Shown here: positions 18,927 through 27,009 of the stretch, in pieces
Position numbering within the stretch: the stretch's first letter is position 1
How the letters are laid out: each line of letters opens with the position of its first letter
From: a virus
DNA length: 35,251 bases
Virus record (IMG/VR): IMGVR_UViG_3300036806_000187
Location: 1 to 35,251 of that record
Reading direction: 5' to 3' (one strand)
The notes under the pieces: model-generated
What the model was told of the DNA's origin: nothing
What the model saw: the letters and a program-made list of their open reading frames with translations, nothing else
Databases searched by the model: none
Translations under genes and position numbers: made by a program

Positions 18927-19637
18927 ATGGATAATAGTGTTATGGATAACGCGTCTGATAATCAGACTCAGGTTGAATCATTACCCCAGGCAACTGAGAA
19001 GATGATTCCGCAATCTCAGGTAAATGATATTGTTGGTAATGCAAAGCGTGAAGCGGCAGAGCGTGCAGTTGAGGCCTATAAACGGCAGAATCAACAAGCA
19101 CAAGCTCAATCGCCACAACATCAAGAGCCAGTGTCACATCGCAATATGTCGGAAGATGACATAAAACGTATGACGGATGATAGGATTAAGACTCACTTTA
19201 CAGAACTTGAGCAACAAGCTCAAGAACGTGCAAATGTTGATGCTGCTAATCGTATTGTTGGCATGTTTCGTGACAAGATTGTAGCTGGGAAAGACAGGTA
19301 TGAGGATTTTGAGAACGTGACCGGCAATGTTGCGATGCAATATTACCCCAATGTTGTTCAGCTTTTGGCGGAGCAAGTGGATAATAGCGCTGACGTACTG
19401 TATCACTTGGCTAAGAATCGAGACAAGCTTTATAGGCTTGAGGGACTTAGCTCTCACAATTCATCGGATGCCATCTACGAGATTAAACGCTTGTCTGAAT
19501 CAATAAAGGCAAACGCTGAAGGCTCAAAAATGAAAGATACCCATGCACCATTATCACAACAAAGACCTTCTAACACCGGAACGGATTCGGGTGGTTCTTT
19601 GTCTATGACGGATTTGAAACGTAAATACAGGGCATAG
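18927..19637 (+). CDS. Scaffolding protein
   Basis: A 236-aa acidic, Gln-rich helical protein directly before the coat gene, the P22 gp8 position. The N terminus is disordered (DNSVMDNASDNQTQVES). The middle is coiled-coil (RMTDDRIKTHFTELEQQAQE), and the C terminus ends LSMTDLKRKYRA, a small basic helix like the coat-binding end of P22 scaffold. It would direct coat assembly and then leave the prohead. AGAAGGG lies upstream. The start follows the structured RNA by 19 bases. Confidence 0.8.
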   Translation: MDNSVMDNASDNQTQVESLPQATEKMIPQSQVNDIVGNAKREAAERAVEAYKRQNQQAQAQSPQHQEPVSHRNMSEDDIKRMTDDRIKTHFTELEQQAQERANVDAANRIVGMFRDKIVAGKDRYEDFENVTGNVAMQYYPNVVQLLAEQVDNSADVLYHLAKNRDKLYRLEGLSSHNSSDAIYEIKRLSESIKANAEGSKMKDTHAPLSQQRPSNTGTDSGGSLSMTDLKRKYRA

Positions 19638-19650
19638 AGCGCCTTCGAAT

Positions 19651-19675
19651 CCTAACTTAAAGGACTAAAGTTAGG
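19651..19675 (+). promoter_or_regulatory. Hairpin partly covering the coat ribosome site
   Basis: CCTAACTT (19651-19658) and AAGTTAGG (19668-19675) are perfect 8-bp arms with a 9-base loop. The 3' arm includes the first bases of TTAGGAG, the ribosome site for ATG 19686. Folding would reduce coat translation unless coupled or opened. Confidence 0.55.
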
Positions 19676-19685
19676 AGTACTTAAC

Positions 19686-21002
19686 ATGGCAGTTTTCCCC
19701 ACTAATATTTTACAACAGGTACAAACCTATCAACGCTCAGGTTTGGCTCTATTACAAAACTTATGTTGTCATATTTCAACATTCAATACCAAATTTAAAG
19801 ACTTTGATAAAATTCAAGCAAACTTAGGTTCTATTGTAACCTTCGACTTGCCACCACGATTTACAACAACAGCAGGTCTTGTTGCAGCATTCCAGCCCGC
19901 CGTACAGCGTGTGCAATCATTAGCGTGTGACCAAGCTAATAACACATCATTCGCCGTAACCTCACAACAACGTATCTTCAACTTAGAAAAAGGCGAAGAA
20001 GATTACATGCGCGTGTTTGGTAAGTCTGCCATTGCAGAACTTGCAGCGTTAGTTGAAGGCAATATAGCACTTAACTGGGCGTCAGGTGTTGTAAGCCAAT
20101 TAGATGGCACAACCAATGTATTTTCAGGTCCCTATAGATATTATGGTAATGGAACAACTGCTATAGCCTCATACCAACAGCTCGCCCAAGCCATTATGTT
20201 CTTCAAGAACTATGGTGCCGTATCTGAAGGCATTAAAGTGTACTTACCTGATACCGTAGTCCCTGCCGTTGTTGGTAATGGTCTAAACCAATTCGTTCCC
20301 CATCGTAACGATGAAATCGCAATGTCTTGGGAAGTAGGGGATTTTGGTACGCCATTAGTAAGTTATTACCAGTCTAACTTAATGCCGATACACGTATCAG
20401 GTAATACAGGTATATTGCAGCAAACTTTAACCGTGGTTTCAACCAACGATCCAACTGGTCAGAACGTTACACAAATCACTGTAAGTGGTGCATCTGCATC
20501 TGATACCAGTGCGGTACTTGCAGGAGACTTGTTTAGCTTCCAAGATGGCGTCAGTGGTCAACCAAATATGCGTTATTTGACATTTATTGGTCACTTCCCA
20601 TCTGCTAACCCTGTTCAATTTAGAGCAACTGCAAACGCTGCCTCTAATTCATCAGGTGTTGTCACAATCAATATTACACCTGCATTAAACTGGGCTGGTG
20701 GTCAAAACCAAAACCTCAATAACCCAATTGCAGCTGGTATGCAGATTCTTGGCCTGCCATCTCACAGATGCGGTGGTATTTTGGGTGGTGATGCGGCTTA
20801 TTTAGCAATGCCTCAATTACCAGAACAAAGCCCGTACGATACGGCTAATGAATACGATGAAACAACAGGCGCTTCATTACGTCTGACCTACGGTTCTTTA
20901 TTCGGTCAAAACCAAACCGGTATGATTTATGATGAAACTCATGGCTCAGTGATTGTTCCTGAGTATTCCATGCGTTACGTCATTCCATTATCACAAGGTT
21001 AA
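19686..21002 (+). CDS. Major coat protein, P22 gp5-like
   Basis: A 438-aa protein, close to the 430 aa of P22 coat, in the expected place after scaffold. Family-like features are MAVFPTNILQQVQTYQRSGL, IVTFDLPPRF, SQQRIFNLEKGEEDYMR and, near the end, SLFGQNQTGMIYDETHG with EYSMRYVIPL. It builds the HK97-fold shell. A domain rich in Thr, Ser and Asn (about residues 230-335) probably corresponds to the extra surface domain of P22 coat. A hairpin follows the stop. Confidence 0.88.
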   Translation: MAVFPTNILQQVQTYQRSGLALLQNLCCHISTFNTKFKDFDKIQANLGSIVTFDLPPRFTTTAGLVAAFQPAVQRVQSLACDQANNTSFAVTSQQRIFNLEKGEEDYMRVFGKSAIAELAALVEGNIALNWASGVVSQLDGTTNVFSGPYRYYGNGTTAIASYQQLAQAIMFFKNYGAVSEGIKVYLPDTVVPAVVGNGLNQFVPHRNDEIAMSWEVGDFGTPLVSYYQSNLMPIHVSGNTGILQQTLTVVSTNDPTGQNVTQITVSGASASDTSAVLAGDLFSFQDGVSGQPNMRYLTFIGHFPSANPVQFRATANAASNSSGVVTINITPALNWAGGQNQNLNNPIAAGMQILGLPSHRCGGILGGDAAYLAMPQLPEQSPYDTANEYDETTGASLRLTYGSLFGQNQTGMIYDETHGSVIVPEYSMRYVIPLSQG

Positions 21003-21010
21003 CAATAGGG

Positions 21011-21038
21011 CCTACACCTCTGGGTAACTACGTGTAGG
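21011..21038 (+). terminator. Hairpin after the coat gene
   Basis: CCTACAC (21011-21017) and GTGTAGG (21032-21038), a 7-bp stem with a 14-base loop. The tail is only TTGTCT, so it is probably a partial terminator or an mRNA 3' stabiliser that keeps coat mRNA abundant. Confidence 0.55.
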
Positions 21039-21067
21039 TTGTCTAAATAAGATTGAGGATATAAAAA

Positions 21068-21934
21068 ATGGCTACTCCACAAATCCAAAATGAAACAATT
21101 TATCCATTACCACGCCTCTATATACAGGGCCTACAATTATCAGCAGCAACACCAACTGCGGCTACTGTTATTGCGGTATCCCCCGGGGCTGCTCGTGACT
21201 CTACCAATAGCATTGATATGGTTGTTGGTCTTAACAACTATTTTGAAATTGATAACCCAGCAGTACAATTCCAAGGTTATCAAGCAGGCTTATTTGTTAA
21301 CTCTGCTATAAATGGTGTTAATGGCCTTGATACAGGAACAATTGCTGCAAGTACCCAATATGCAGTTTACTTGATTGGTGATTCACGAAACTATAAAAAC
21401 ACTGCAGCTGTTCTTAGTTTAACTAGTAATACTGCTCCATTGTTGCCATCAGGCTATGATTCTTATCGGCTCATAGGTTTCTGGGCAACGGATGGTTCTA
21501 GTCATTTTGTATACGCTACTAATAAACCACAAAATATTGGGGGACTGTTAACTTATTTTAACTCCCCTGCTGTGTCTGTGCTTTCTGGTGGTACTGCTAC
21601 AAGCTTCACCGCTATAGACTTAACTACTAATAGCGCAATTCCTACAACTACGCTTCAAAATATAATCGTGACCTTACTGGTTACTTTTACACCTGCAGCA
21701 GTTGGAGACACTGTACAGTTTAGACCTACTGGTTCTAGTGCAACAGGCGGTTTAGCTACGATTACAGGATTGGTTGCAGGCTTTGCTCAGACGCAGTACA
21801 TCCAGGTAATAGCAGGCGTTGGTTCATCTAAGCCTGAGATTGATTACAAGGTAACCTCTGGTTCTGACGCTGTATCTGTAGCTGTAGCTGAATGGGCAGG
21901 TGTTTCTAATAGCGCATACCCTGCATTGGTGTAA
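21068..21934 (+). CDS. Head decoration or minor structural protein
   Basis: A 288-aa beta-rich protein: RLYIQGLQLS near the N terminus, ASTQYAVYLIGDSRNYKN and LPSGYDSYRLIGFWATDGS in the middle. The last pattern is common in proteins encoded just after phage coat genes and thought to decorate the shell. The C-terminal third (about 190-288) is a separate beta domain. GAGGATATAAAA precedes the ATG. Role assigned by context. Confidence 0.6.
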   Translation: MATPQIQNETIYPLPRLYIQGLQLSAATPTAATVIAVSPGAARDSTNSIDMVVGLNNYFEIDNPAVQFQGYQAGLFVNSAINGVNGLDTGTIAASTQYAVYLIGDSRNYKNTAAVLSLTSNTAPLLPSGYDSYRLIGFWATDGSSHFVYATNKPQNIGGLLTYFNSPAVSVLSGGTATSFTAIDLTTNSAIPTTTLQNIIVTLLVTFTPAAVGDTVQFRPTGSSATGGLATITGLVAGFAQTQYIQVIAGVGSSKPEIDYKVTSGSDAVSVAVAEWAGVSNSAYPALV

Positions 21935-21954
21935 TTTAACAAGGAGCGGTAATT

Positions 21955-22737
21955 ATGGGCCAAACAGCACAGCAATTAATTACTCGCTCCTGGTTTTTAT
22001 CAGGAATTATTGCAAGAAACCTACAGGTTCCTACTGGCGACCAAATCTATGATGGTTTACAAATGCTCAATGATTTGCTTAATTTCAAGCAAATTGAGAC
22101 GGATTTAATACCTTATTGGCAATACATTACATTTAATGCAGTTCCTCAACAGGAGTTTTATTTCCTGCCTAATGTTGCGGCTATTGAAGAGTCTACATTT
22201 AATATAAATGTCGTCCGATACCCTATGGTATCAACCTCCCGAAGTAACTATAAAGGCTCATCACGGGTTGATAACATTTATACGCTACCTTTTTCTTGGA
22301 ACTATGAGCGCGGTGTTGGCGGTGGTACATTTGGCATGTACTTCATACCAGACCAGCCTTATCCAATTAAGATGATGGTTAAAATTTTCTTAGTTGATGT
22401 CACTTTACAAACGGATTTACAAGATGTTACGGCTACTTTTACTAACCCTTACAATGTGCCTAATTATACTGCTTATAGTTTTATAAATAATGGGATACAG
22501 GGCTATGATACTTCGTATATTGAATACTTACGCTATAGTTTGGCGCGATATATGTGCAGTGAATATGGGATTATATTTAATCCTGAATCAGAAAAAATAT
22601 ACCAATCCATGGCTCGTAAATTGATGTATATGGATCCACCTGATTTGTCCGGGAAAAAGTTATCGATATTGTATGCGGATGGTGGGCCAGGTTATAATTG
22701 GGGTGATGTAAATTTGGGCAGAGGGTGGAGACCTTGA
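21955..22737 (+). CDS. Tail accessory factor, P22 gp4-like
   Basis: A 260-aa protein. The opening GQTAQQLITRSWFLSGIIAR with GDQIYDGLQMLNDLLNFKQ is the helical start typical of gp4-type head-completion proteins; EYLRYSLARYMCSEYGIIFN and a long C-terminal segment follow. It is longer than P22 gp4 (166 aa). In P22, twelve copies attach below the portal and give a platform for gp10. The gp10-like gene is next but separated here by cargo genes. Confidence 0.75.
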   Translation: MGQTAQQLITRSWFLSGIIARNLQVPTGDQIYDGLQMLNDLLNFKQIETDLIPYWQYITFNAVPQQEFYFLPNVAAIEESTFNINVVRYPMVSTSRSNYKGSSRVDNIYTLPFSWNYERGVGGGTFGMYFIPDQPYPIKMMVKIFLVDVTLQTDLQDVTATFTNPYNVPNYTAYSFINNGIQGYDTSYIEYLRYSLARYMCSEYGIIFNPESEKIYQSMARKLMYMDPPDLSGKKLSILYADGGPGYNWGDVNLGRGWRP

Positions 22738-22781
22738 CCATATTGTTTGTTATTTATACTTATATGATGCTCATTTATACG

Positions 22782-22810
22782 TTGACACAGAATAGAATTA
22801 TAAATATAAG
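22782..22810 (+). promoter_or_regulatory. Sigma70 promoter for the cargo gene
   Basis: TTGACA (22782-22787), a 17-bp spacer, TATAAG (22805-22810). The start near 22817 excludes ATG 22811 for this transcript and supports ATG 22835. A strong promoter inside the late operon marks the following gene as separately expressed. Confidence 0.75.
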
Positions 22811-22834
22811 ATGGTTTCTAACAAGGAGCCGATA

Positions 22835-23161
22835 ATGATAGAAGTTGAAATAAAAGGTAAATGTTTGAGTTGTGACGAAACTTCAAACGATGATCAACTT
22901 CATGTCTATTGTAGTAATTGTTCAAATGAATTGTATAAATTAGAAGATATAGAATATGCCATAGAATCTATAACGACGAATGACTATCATTGGACTGACC
23001 GTGAATTTTATGTCGGATTTAAAGATGAAGAAGAAAAAGATTTATTTTTGCGTGGTATAAAGAAAGGATTTAGTGATGCATTGTTCCATTTGTGTGACTA
23101 TTTCGGAACCATGCATATTTTTGACGATTTTTGTAAAAAGTATTATAAAGAAAAAGAATAA
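22835..23161 (+). CDS. Zinc-finger cargo (moron-like) protein
   Basis: A 108-aa acidic protein with CLSC near residue 10 and CSNC near 27, a likely zinc site, then a helical C-terminal domain (DLFLRGIKKGFSDALFHL, FDDFCKKYYKEKE). ATG 22835 is set by CAAGGAGC eight bases upstream and by its promoter. It lies between two tail genes that are normally adjacent, has its own promoter, and lacks virion features, so an accessory host-directed role is likely. Not recognised. Confidence 0.65.
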   Translation: MIEVEIKGKCLSCDETSNDDQLHVYCSNCSNELYKLEDIEYAIESITTNDYHWTDREFYVGFKDEEEKDLFLRGIKKGFSDALFHLCDYFGTMHIFDDFCKKYYKEKE

Positions 23162-23180
23162 TATTTAATCAAGGAAGGTC

Positions 23181-23378
23181 ATGATAGAGAATCAAGCAAT
23201 TATAGACAAACAACTTATACTCGAATCACGCCTAACAAGGGTTGAAGCAAGTACTTTATATATTCAGGATGAACTTAAGGACATCAAAAATAGTATACGC
23301 TGGTTAACGGGGCTCGTGTTTACGATGAATTCCACCATTTTAGGCGTAGTTACGAAAGGATTTGGTATTTTGGGATGA
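23181..23378 (+). CDS. XhlA-like coiled-coil/one-TM protein 1
   Basis: A 65-aa protein: coiled coil (QLILESRLTRVEASTLYIQD), then the KDIKNSIRW linker, then a hydrophobic end (LTGLVFTMNSTILGVVTKGF). This resembles the XhlA haemolysin/holin-associated family and two peptides at 29483-29933. AAGGAAGG precedes the ATG. A lysis accessory role is possible, though the end is only weakly hydrophobic. Confidence 0.55.
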   Translation: MIENQAIIDKQLILESRLTRVEASTLYIQDELKDIKNSIRWLTGLVFTMNSTILGVVTKGFGILG

Positions 23379-23524
23379 AGATCGGAAAAGTATGGGCACC
23401 TGAGACGCCTACAAATGAGTTATCTCAAATCGCGATTCGTGAATTGCGAATACTAATAGAAAAGATTTTCTCTTACAGGAAAAAGGATTTTCCCAAAAAT
23501 GATAACAAGAGGCCCGAACTTTAA
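23375..23524 (+). CDS. Small basic protein, 49 aa
   Basis: ATGA overlap with the preceding gene. MKIGKVWAPETPTNELSQIA, then a helix RELRILIEKIFSYRKK. It ends at 23524, overlapping the relic start of the gp10-like gene (23499). Not recognised; possibly the partner of the upstream membrane peptide. Confidence 0.5.
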   Translation: MKIGKVWAPETPTNELSQIAIRELRILIEKIFSYRKKDFPKNDNKRPEL

Positions 23525-23567
23525 ACGAGTTGTAGATGAACAAAATTGTAATTTGTACAAAACATGA
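23499..23567 (+). pseudogene. Relic 5' end of the gp10-like gene
   Basis: ATG 23499, preceded by AAAAGGA, reads MITRGPNFKRVVDEQ and stops at 23565-23567. The intact gp10-like gene at 24093 opens MITRGNNFKTFPLNL, with ATGATAACAAGAGG identical at both starts. The endonuclease gene lies exactly between. The relic therefore looks like the original start, cut off when the endonuclease gene entered, or a duplicate made during that event. Confidence 0.7.
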
Positions 23568-24096
23568 TGTAGAAAAAAGAAAAGTTGGTAAGAGTGAAAA
23601 ATTTAGATGTCATATTTGTCATAATGAAAAATCGAAACGAAGGTATTTCGAAAAAAATAAAGACAAGATATTGGCCAAGATAAATTTATCTACAGAAGAA
23701 AAGAAAGAGAGATTCAAGCAGAGAGATAGAGATTATAAGAAGAAAATATATTATGAAAATAAAGAACCTTTTATTCAAAGGGCAAAGAAATGGTACGAAA
23801 AAAATAAGGAAAAACGAAGAAAAACTAGATTACTAAAAGATTATGGAATCACATTAGAGGAATATACTTTAATGTGTAAAGAACAGAATAATAAATGTTT
23901 AATATGCAATAAAGAGGAAATTGTGCTTTCTAATAAAACAAAAAATATCAAAAGATTATCTGTTGATCATTGTCATGCTACCAAAAAGGTAAGAGGTCTT
24001 TTATGTAGTAAGTGTAATTGTGTCATAGGATATGCTGGGGAATCTATTGAAATATTAGAAAATGCAATCGAATATTTAAAAGGGAATAAGCCATGA
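23536..24096 (+). CDS. Recombination endonuclease VII-type HNH nuclease
   Basis: A 186-aa protein of the T4 endonuclease VII (Endonuclease_7) family. Zinc-binding CLIC (121-124) and CSKC (157-160) flank the active site LSVDHCHATKKVRGLLC with DHCH at 144-147. The N terminus holds another Cys pair (CHIC, 25-28) and a long Lys/Glu helix. The gene is very A/T-rich and Lys-rich compared with neighbours, a sign of separate origin. It overlaps the gp10-like start by ATGA and sits between two copies of that start, as free-standing homing endonucleases do. Confidence 0.88.
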   Translation: MNKIVICTKHDVEKRKVGKSEKFRCHICHNEKSKRRYFEKNKDKILAKINLSTEEKKERFKQRDRDYKKKIYYENKEPFIQRAKKWYEKNKEKRRKTRLLKDYGITLEEYTLMCKEQNNKCLICNKEEIVLSNKTKNIKRLSVDHCHATKKVRGLLCSKCNCVIGYAGESIEILENAIEYLKGNKP

Positions 24097-25796
24097 TAAC
24101 AAGAGGAAATAATTTTAAAACATTTCCTCTTAATTTGGTGGGAAGCTCGGTATTCGGAAGATATCCCAAAATAAATATTGAGAAAACTGTAAATTTATTT
24201 ATCTCAGACAAATTCATGGTTCCCTATGCAGGCTATACCGTAGGAATACCGTCTAGTGAATTTAATGGCGGTACTGTAGGACGGGCCATATTCACGAGTA
24301 CAAAATTTGGTAAATTAGTAGTGGTTATCGGTGCTAATGTTTACTTAGTGACTATATTTTACGATCAACAACAAGAAAAAGTAACCTCATTCCAGGTCAT
24401 ACCAATTGGAACATTGCAGACTACAACAGGCGTTGTATACATTGCGGAGAATAATAAACCAGGTGGGGCACAGATTGGGATATCTGACGGGACTGCGTTT
24501 TATATTTATGATCCAACGCAATCGCCATCATTTCAAGCAATATCAATCGATTTCACACCAGGATATCTAACTTTTCATGATACTTATTTCATCATGCCGG
24601 CCATTGGCACGAGTAATTGGCGCTTGTCATTAACTAATGACGGTACAAGCTGGCCTGCTGATAAAAATCATATAGGGGCTCTACAAACAAAGCCTGACAA
24701 TGTACAAGCGGTTGTACGATTCCCGTCAAAAGGCAATATGATTTTTGTGATGGGAAGTATTGTAACGGAAGCTTGGTTTGATACTGGTGCCGCTATATTT
24801 CCTTATCAGCGATTGAATCAGTTTAATATTGACTACGGATGTGTGCAACCTGCAACCGTTGCTTACATGGATGAATATGTCGTATGGCTTGCTCAAAATG
24901 AAAAATCTGGCCCTATTATTATGTATTCAAACGGCGGTATGCCTAAGAAAATTACAACTGATGGTATCGATTATGTGTTCTCGCTGTTGCAACATCCAGA
25001 AGATTCACAAGGATTTATTTATCGTCAGGATGGCCATTTGTTTTATCATATTAATTTCTATTCTGATAACCTATCCCTTTTTTATGATTTCAATACAGAT
25101 AAGTTCTATCACGCATGTGACCAAAACCTCAATTACTTCATCGCCTCCGAAGTATCATACATAGATAATCAATACTATTTTATATCAAAAAATAATGGCA
25201 ATTTGTTTTCATTTGATACGGTGTTTACAACCTATCAAGACACCAATGCAATTACAGGGGCACTAGAGACGCATGAGATACCACGCATTAGGTCTTGTGC
25301 TAATGTACGCACCCCTGGTCAAGATTACATGATCATTAATGATGTAGGTTTCACGATTGAATCAGGCGAAACAGACTACGAGCAACAACCCTTAGGTGAA
25401 ATCATACTCATTACCCAGGATGGGCATCCATTGATTACCCAGGGTGGATTCTTAGGCCTTATGACCCAGGATGAGGAGCAGCTGATAAGTCAGGATGGGG
25501 TATTGCTGGTATCACAACAAAATAAATTAGGCTCACAAGCTCTGTTAATAGCCCAACAAGGGGCGAACACTGGCATAAGTAACTTATCACTGCCTCATGT
25601 AGATCTCTCCATATCAGACGATGGTGGCGCTTCTTTCGGTAATGAATGGGCATATTATCTTCCAGCCATAGGACATAGAAAGAATCGTCTCCTATGGTGG
25701 CAATGCGGAATTGCCAATGACTTTGTGGCACAGTTTAAGTTCTGGGGTATGGGTAGATTTGTTGCAACTGATGGCGAAGTGAATGTGCGTATTTAA
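24093..25796 (+). CDS. P22 gp10-like packaged-DNA stabilisation protein
   Basis: A 567-aa protein in the gp10 family: FPLNLVGSSVFGRYPKINIE and KTVNLFISD near the start, then repeating beta segments (GVVYIAENNKPGGAQIGISD; SIVTEAWFDTGAAIFPYQRL), with RFVATDGEVNVRI at the end. In P22, six copies plug the tail under gp4. It is longer than P22 gp10 (472 aa), partly because residues about 438-493 form a Gln/Asp-rich repeat (ITQDG, ITQGG, MTQDE, ISQDG, VSQQ, IAQQG). Its start appears to have been regenerated after endonuclease insertion. Confidence 0.85.
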   Translation: MITRGNNFKTFPLNLVGSSVFGRYPKINIEKTVNLFISDKFMVPYAGYTVGIPSSEFNGGTVGRAIFTSTKFGKLVVVIGANVYLVTIFYDQQQEKVTSFQVIPIGTLQTTTGVVYIAENNKPGGAQIGISDGTAFYIYDPTQSPSFQAISIDFTPGYLTFHDTYFIMPAIGTSNWRLSLTNDGTSWPADKNHIGALQTKPDNVQAVVRFPSKGNMIFVMGSIVTEAWFDTGAAIFPYQRLNQFNIDYGCVQPATVAYMDEYVVWLAQNEKSGPIIMYSNGGMPKKITTDGIDYVFSLLQHPEDSQGFIYRQDGHLFYHINFYSDNLSLFYDFNTDKFYHACDQNLNYFIASEVSYIDNQYYFISKNNGNLFSFDTVFTTYQDTNAITGALETHEIPRIRSCANVRTPGQDYMIINDVGFTIESGETDYEQQPLGEIILITQDGHPLITQGGFLGLMTQDEEQLISQDGVLLVSQQNKLGSQALLIAQQGANTGISNLSLPHVDLSISDDGGASFGNEWAYYLPAIGHRKNRLLWWQCGIANDFVAQFKFWGMGRFVATDGEVNVRI

Positions 25797-25938
25797 TAAT
25801 AATAAATTATATATTTAAATATTTTATTATTGTTATTAGTAAGCAGTAAAAAATGTATATTATTTGAAAAATTAATATTTACAATTACTTGCGATGATTA
25901 ACAAGCTATGGATTAATCATACAAAACGTGAATATTAT

Positions 25939-25967
25939 TTGTGTATATCTTTTGGAATTACTATAAA
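25939..25967 (+). promoter_or_regulatory. Candidate promoter for the ejection-protein block
   Basis: TTGTGT (25939-25944), a 17-bp spacer, TATAAA (25962-25967), within a very AT-rich 211-bp gap (25797-26007) that holds no gene. Moderate support. Confidence 0.5.
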
Positions 25968-26007
25968 TCTAATGATATGAACAGTTTTTGTTAAAGGAAT
26001 TAACAGG

Positions 26008-26379
26008 ATGCCAACAGTTATAGATAATCCATTCTCATTGTTCCCTGATTTACCAAGGGAGTCTCCAGCTGTAACCCCTGATGGGAATTTTTCTTTTCTG
26101 TGGGCATTAGGATTTGCGAATTTGTTTCAAGCTTTGCAAGAGAATTTTTCTAATGAGGGTATTAAATTCCCGAATTTAAGTGCGTCACAGATTGCAGCAA
26201 TACAAGCTGTTTATACGCCTTACATTGGTACACCATTGCCCGATAATTTATCTGACATTAGTGGTCAGGCAGTGTTTGATACAGACAATAGAGTTTCAAA
26301 ACAATTTGTAATAACATATGATGGAGCTACACCGCCAAATATTGTAACGGCACAGTGGCGAACGTTTATGTACGTATGA
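26008..26379 (+). CDS. Phage structural protein, tail or head completion
   Basis: A 123-aa protein: MPTVIDNPFSLFPDLPRESP, a short helix, then a beta-rich C-terminal half ending AQWRTFMYV. It lies between the gp10-like gene and the ejection proteins, where P22 has gp26 and gp14; the sequence does not show the gp26 coiled coil. AAAGGAATTAACAGG precedes the start. Virion role is inferred from position. Confidence 0.5.
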   Translation: MPTVIDNPFSLFPDLPRESPAVTPDGNFSFLWALGFANLFQALQENFSNEGIKFPNLSASQIAAIQAVYTPYIGTPLPDNLSDISGQAVFDTDNRVSKQFVITYDGATPPNIVTAQWRTFMYV

Positions 26380-26394
26380 TTAAGGATAATCATT

Positions 26395-27000
26395 ATGAGC
26401 TGGTTTAGCGAAATATTTGGAGGCGGTCATAATCCCGCCAATGCTGCAATGCCCTATATCAATCAAATACCTGGGGCTACTAACCAGTATATGCAGCCTT
26501 ATTTTCAGGCAGGAACAAACGCCTTACCTGGTTTACAAGACCAGTATAAGAACCTATTAAACGACCCAGGTGGAATGACTAATAAGATTGGTCAGGGCTA
26601 TCAAGAATCCCCAGGCTTTAAATTTGCCCTACAACAGGCTTTAAACGCTGGTAACAATGCGCAAGCTGCAGGTGGTATGTCAGGTACCCCACAGCATCAA
26701 TTTCAGGCTATGCAAGAGGCTACAGGGCTTGCTAATCAAGATTATGGTAATTGGATGAATCGGGCACTTGGTCTTTATGGTAGCGGATTAACTGGACAGC
26801 AAAATATGGCTGGGATGGGGCAACAGGCTGGTAGTAGCTTGGCTAATATGATTGCCCAAACATTGGCTCAACAAGGTAATATAGCATTCCAAGGTGACCG
26901 CCAACAAAATCAAAATAGAAACGATGCATTTAGTAATATATTTAATACTATTGGTGCTTTTGCTGGGTTTAATCCATGGCATATGTTGGGAAATATTTAG
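26395..27000 (+). CDS. Ejection (DNA-transfer) protein 1
   Basis: A 201-aa protein rich in Gly, Gln, Asn and Ala, with MSWFSEIFGGGHNPANAAMP at the start and Gln/Gly tracts (LTGQQNMAGMGQQAG) later. Composition, the small-residue-rich helices and the WHMLGNI end match the first of the three pilot proteins (P22 gp7/gp20/gp16 type) that leave the capsid to form a channel in the cell envelope. AAGGATAATC precedes the ATG. Exact orthology is not certain. Confidence 0.65.
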   Translation: MSWFSEIFGGGHNPANAAMPYINQIPGATNQYMQPYFQAGTNALPGLQDQYKNLLNDPGGMTNKIGQGYQESPGFKFALQQALNAGNNAQAAGGMSGTPQHQFQAMQEATGLANQDYGNWMNRALGLYGSGLTGQQNMAGMGQQAGSSLANMIAQTLAQQGNIAFQGDRQQNQNRNDAFSNIFNTIGAFAGFNPWHMLGNI

Positions 27001-27009
27001 GGGTGAGAC

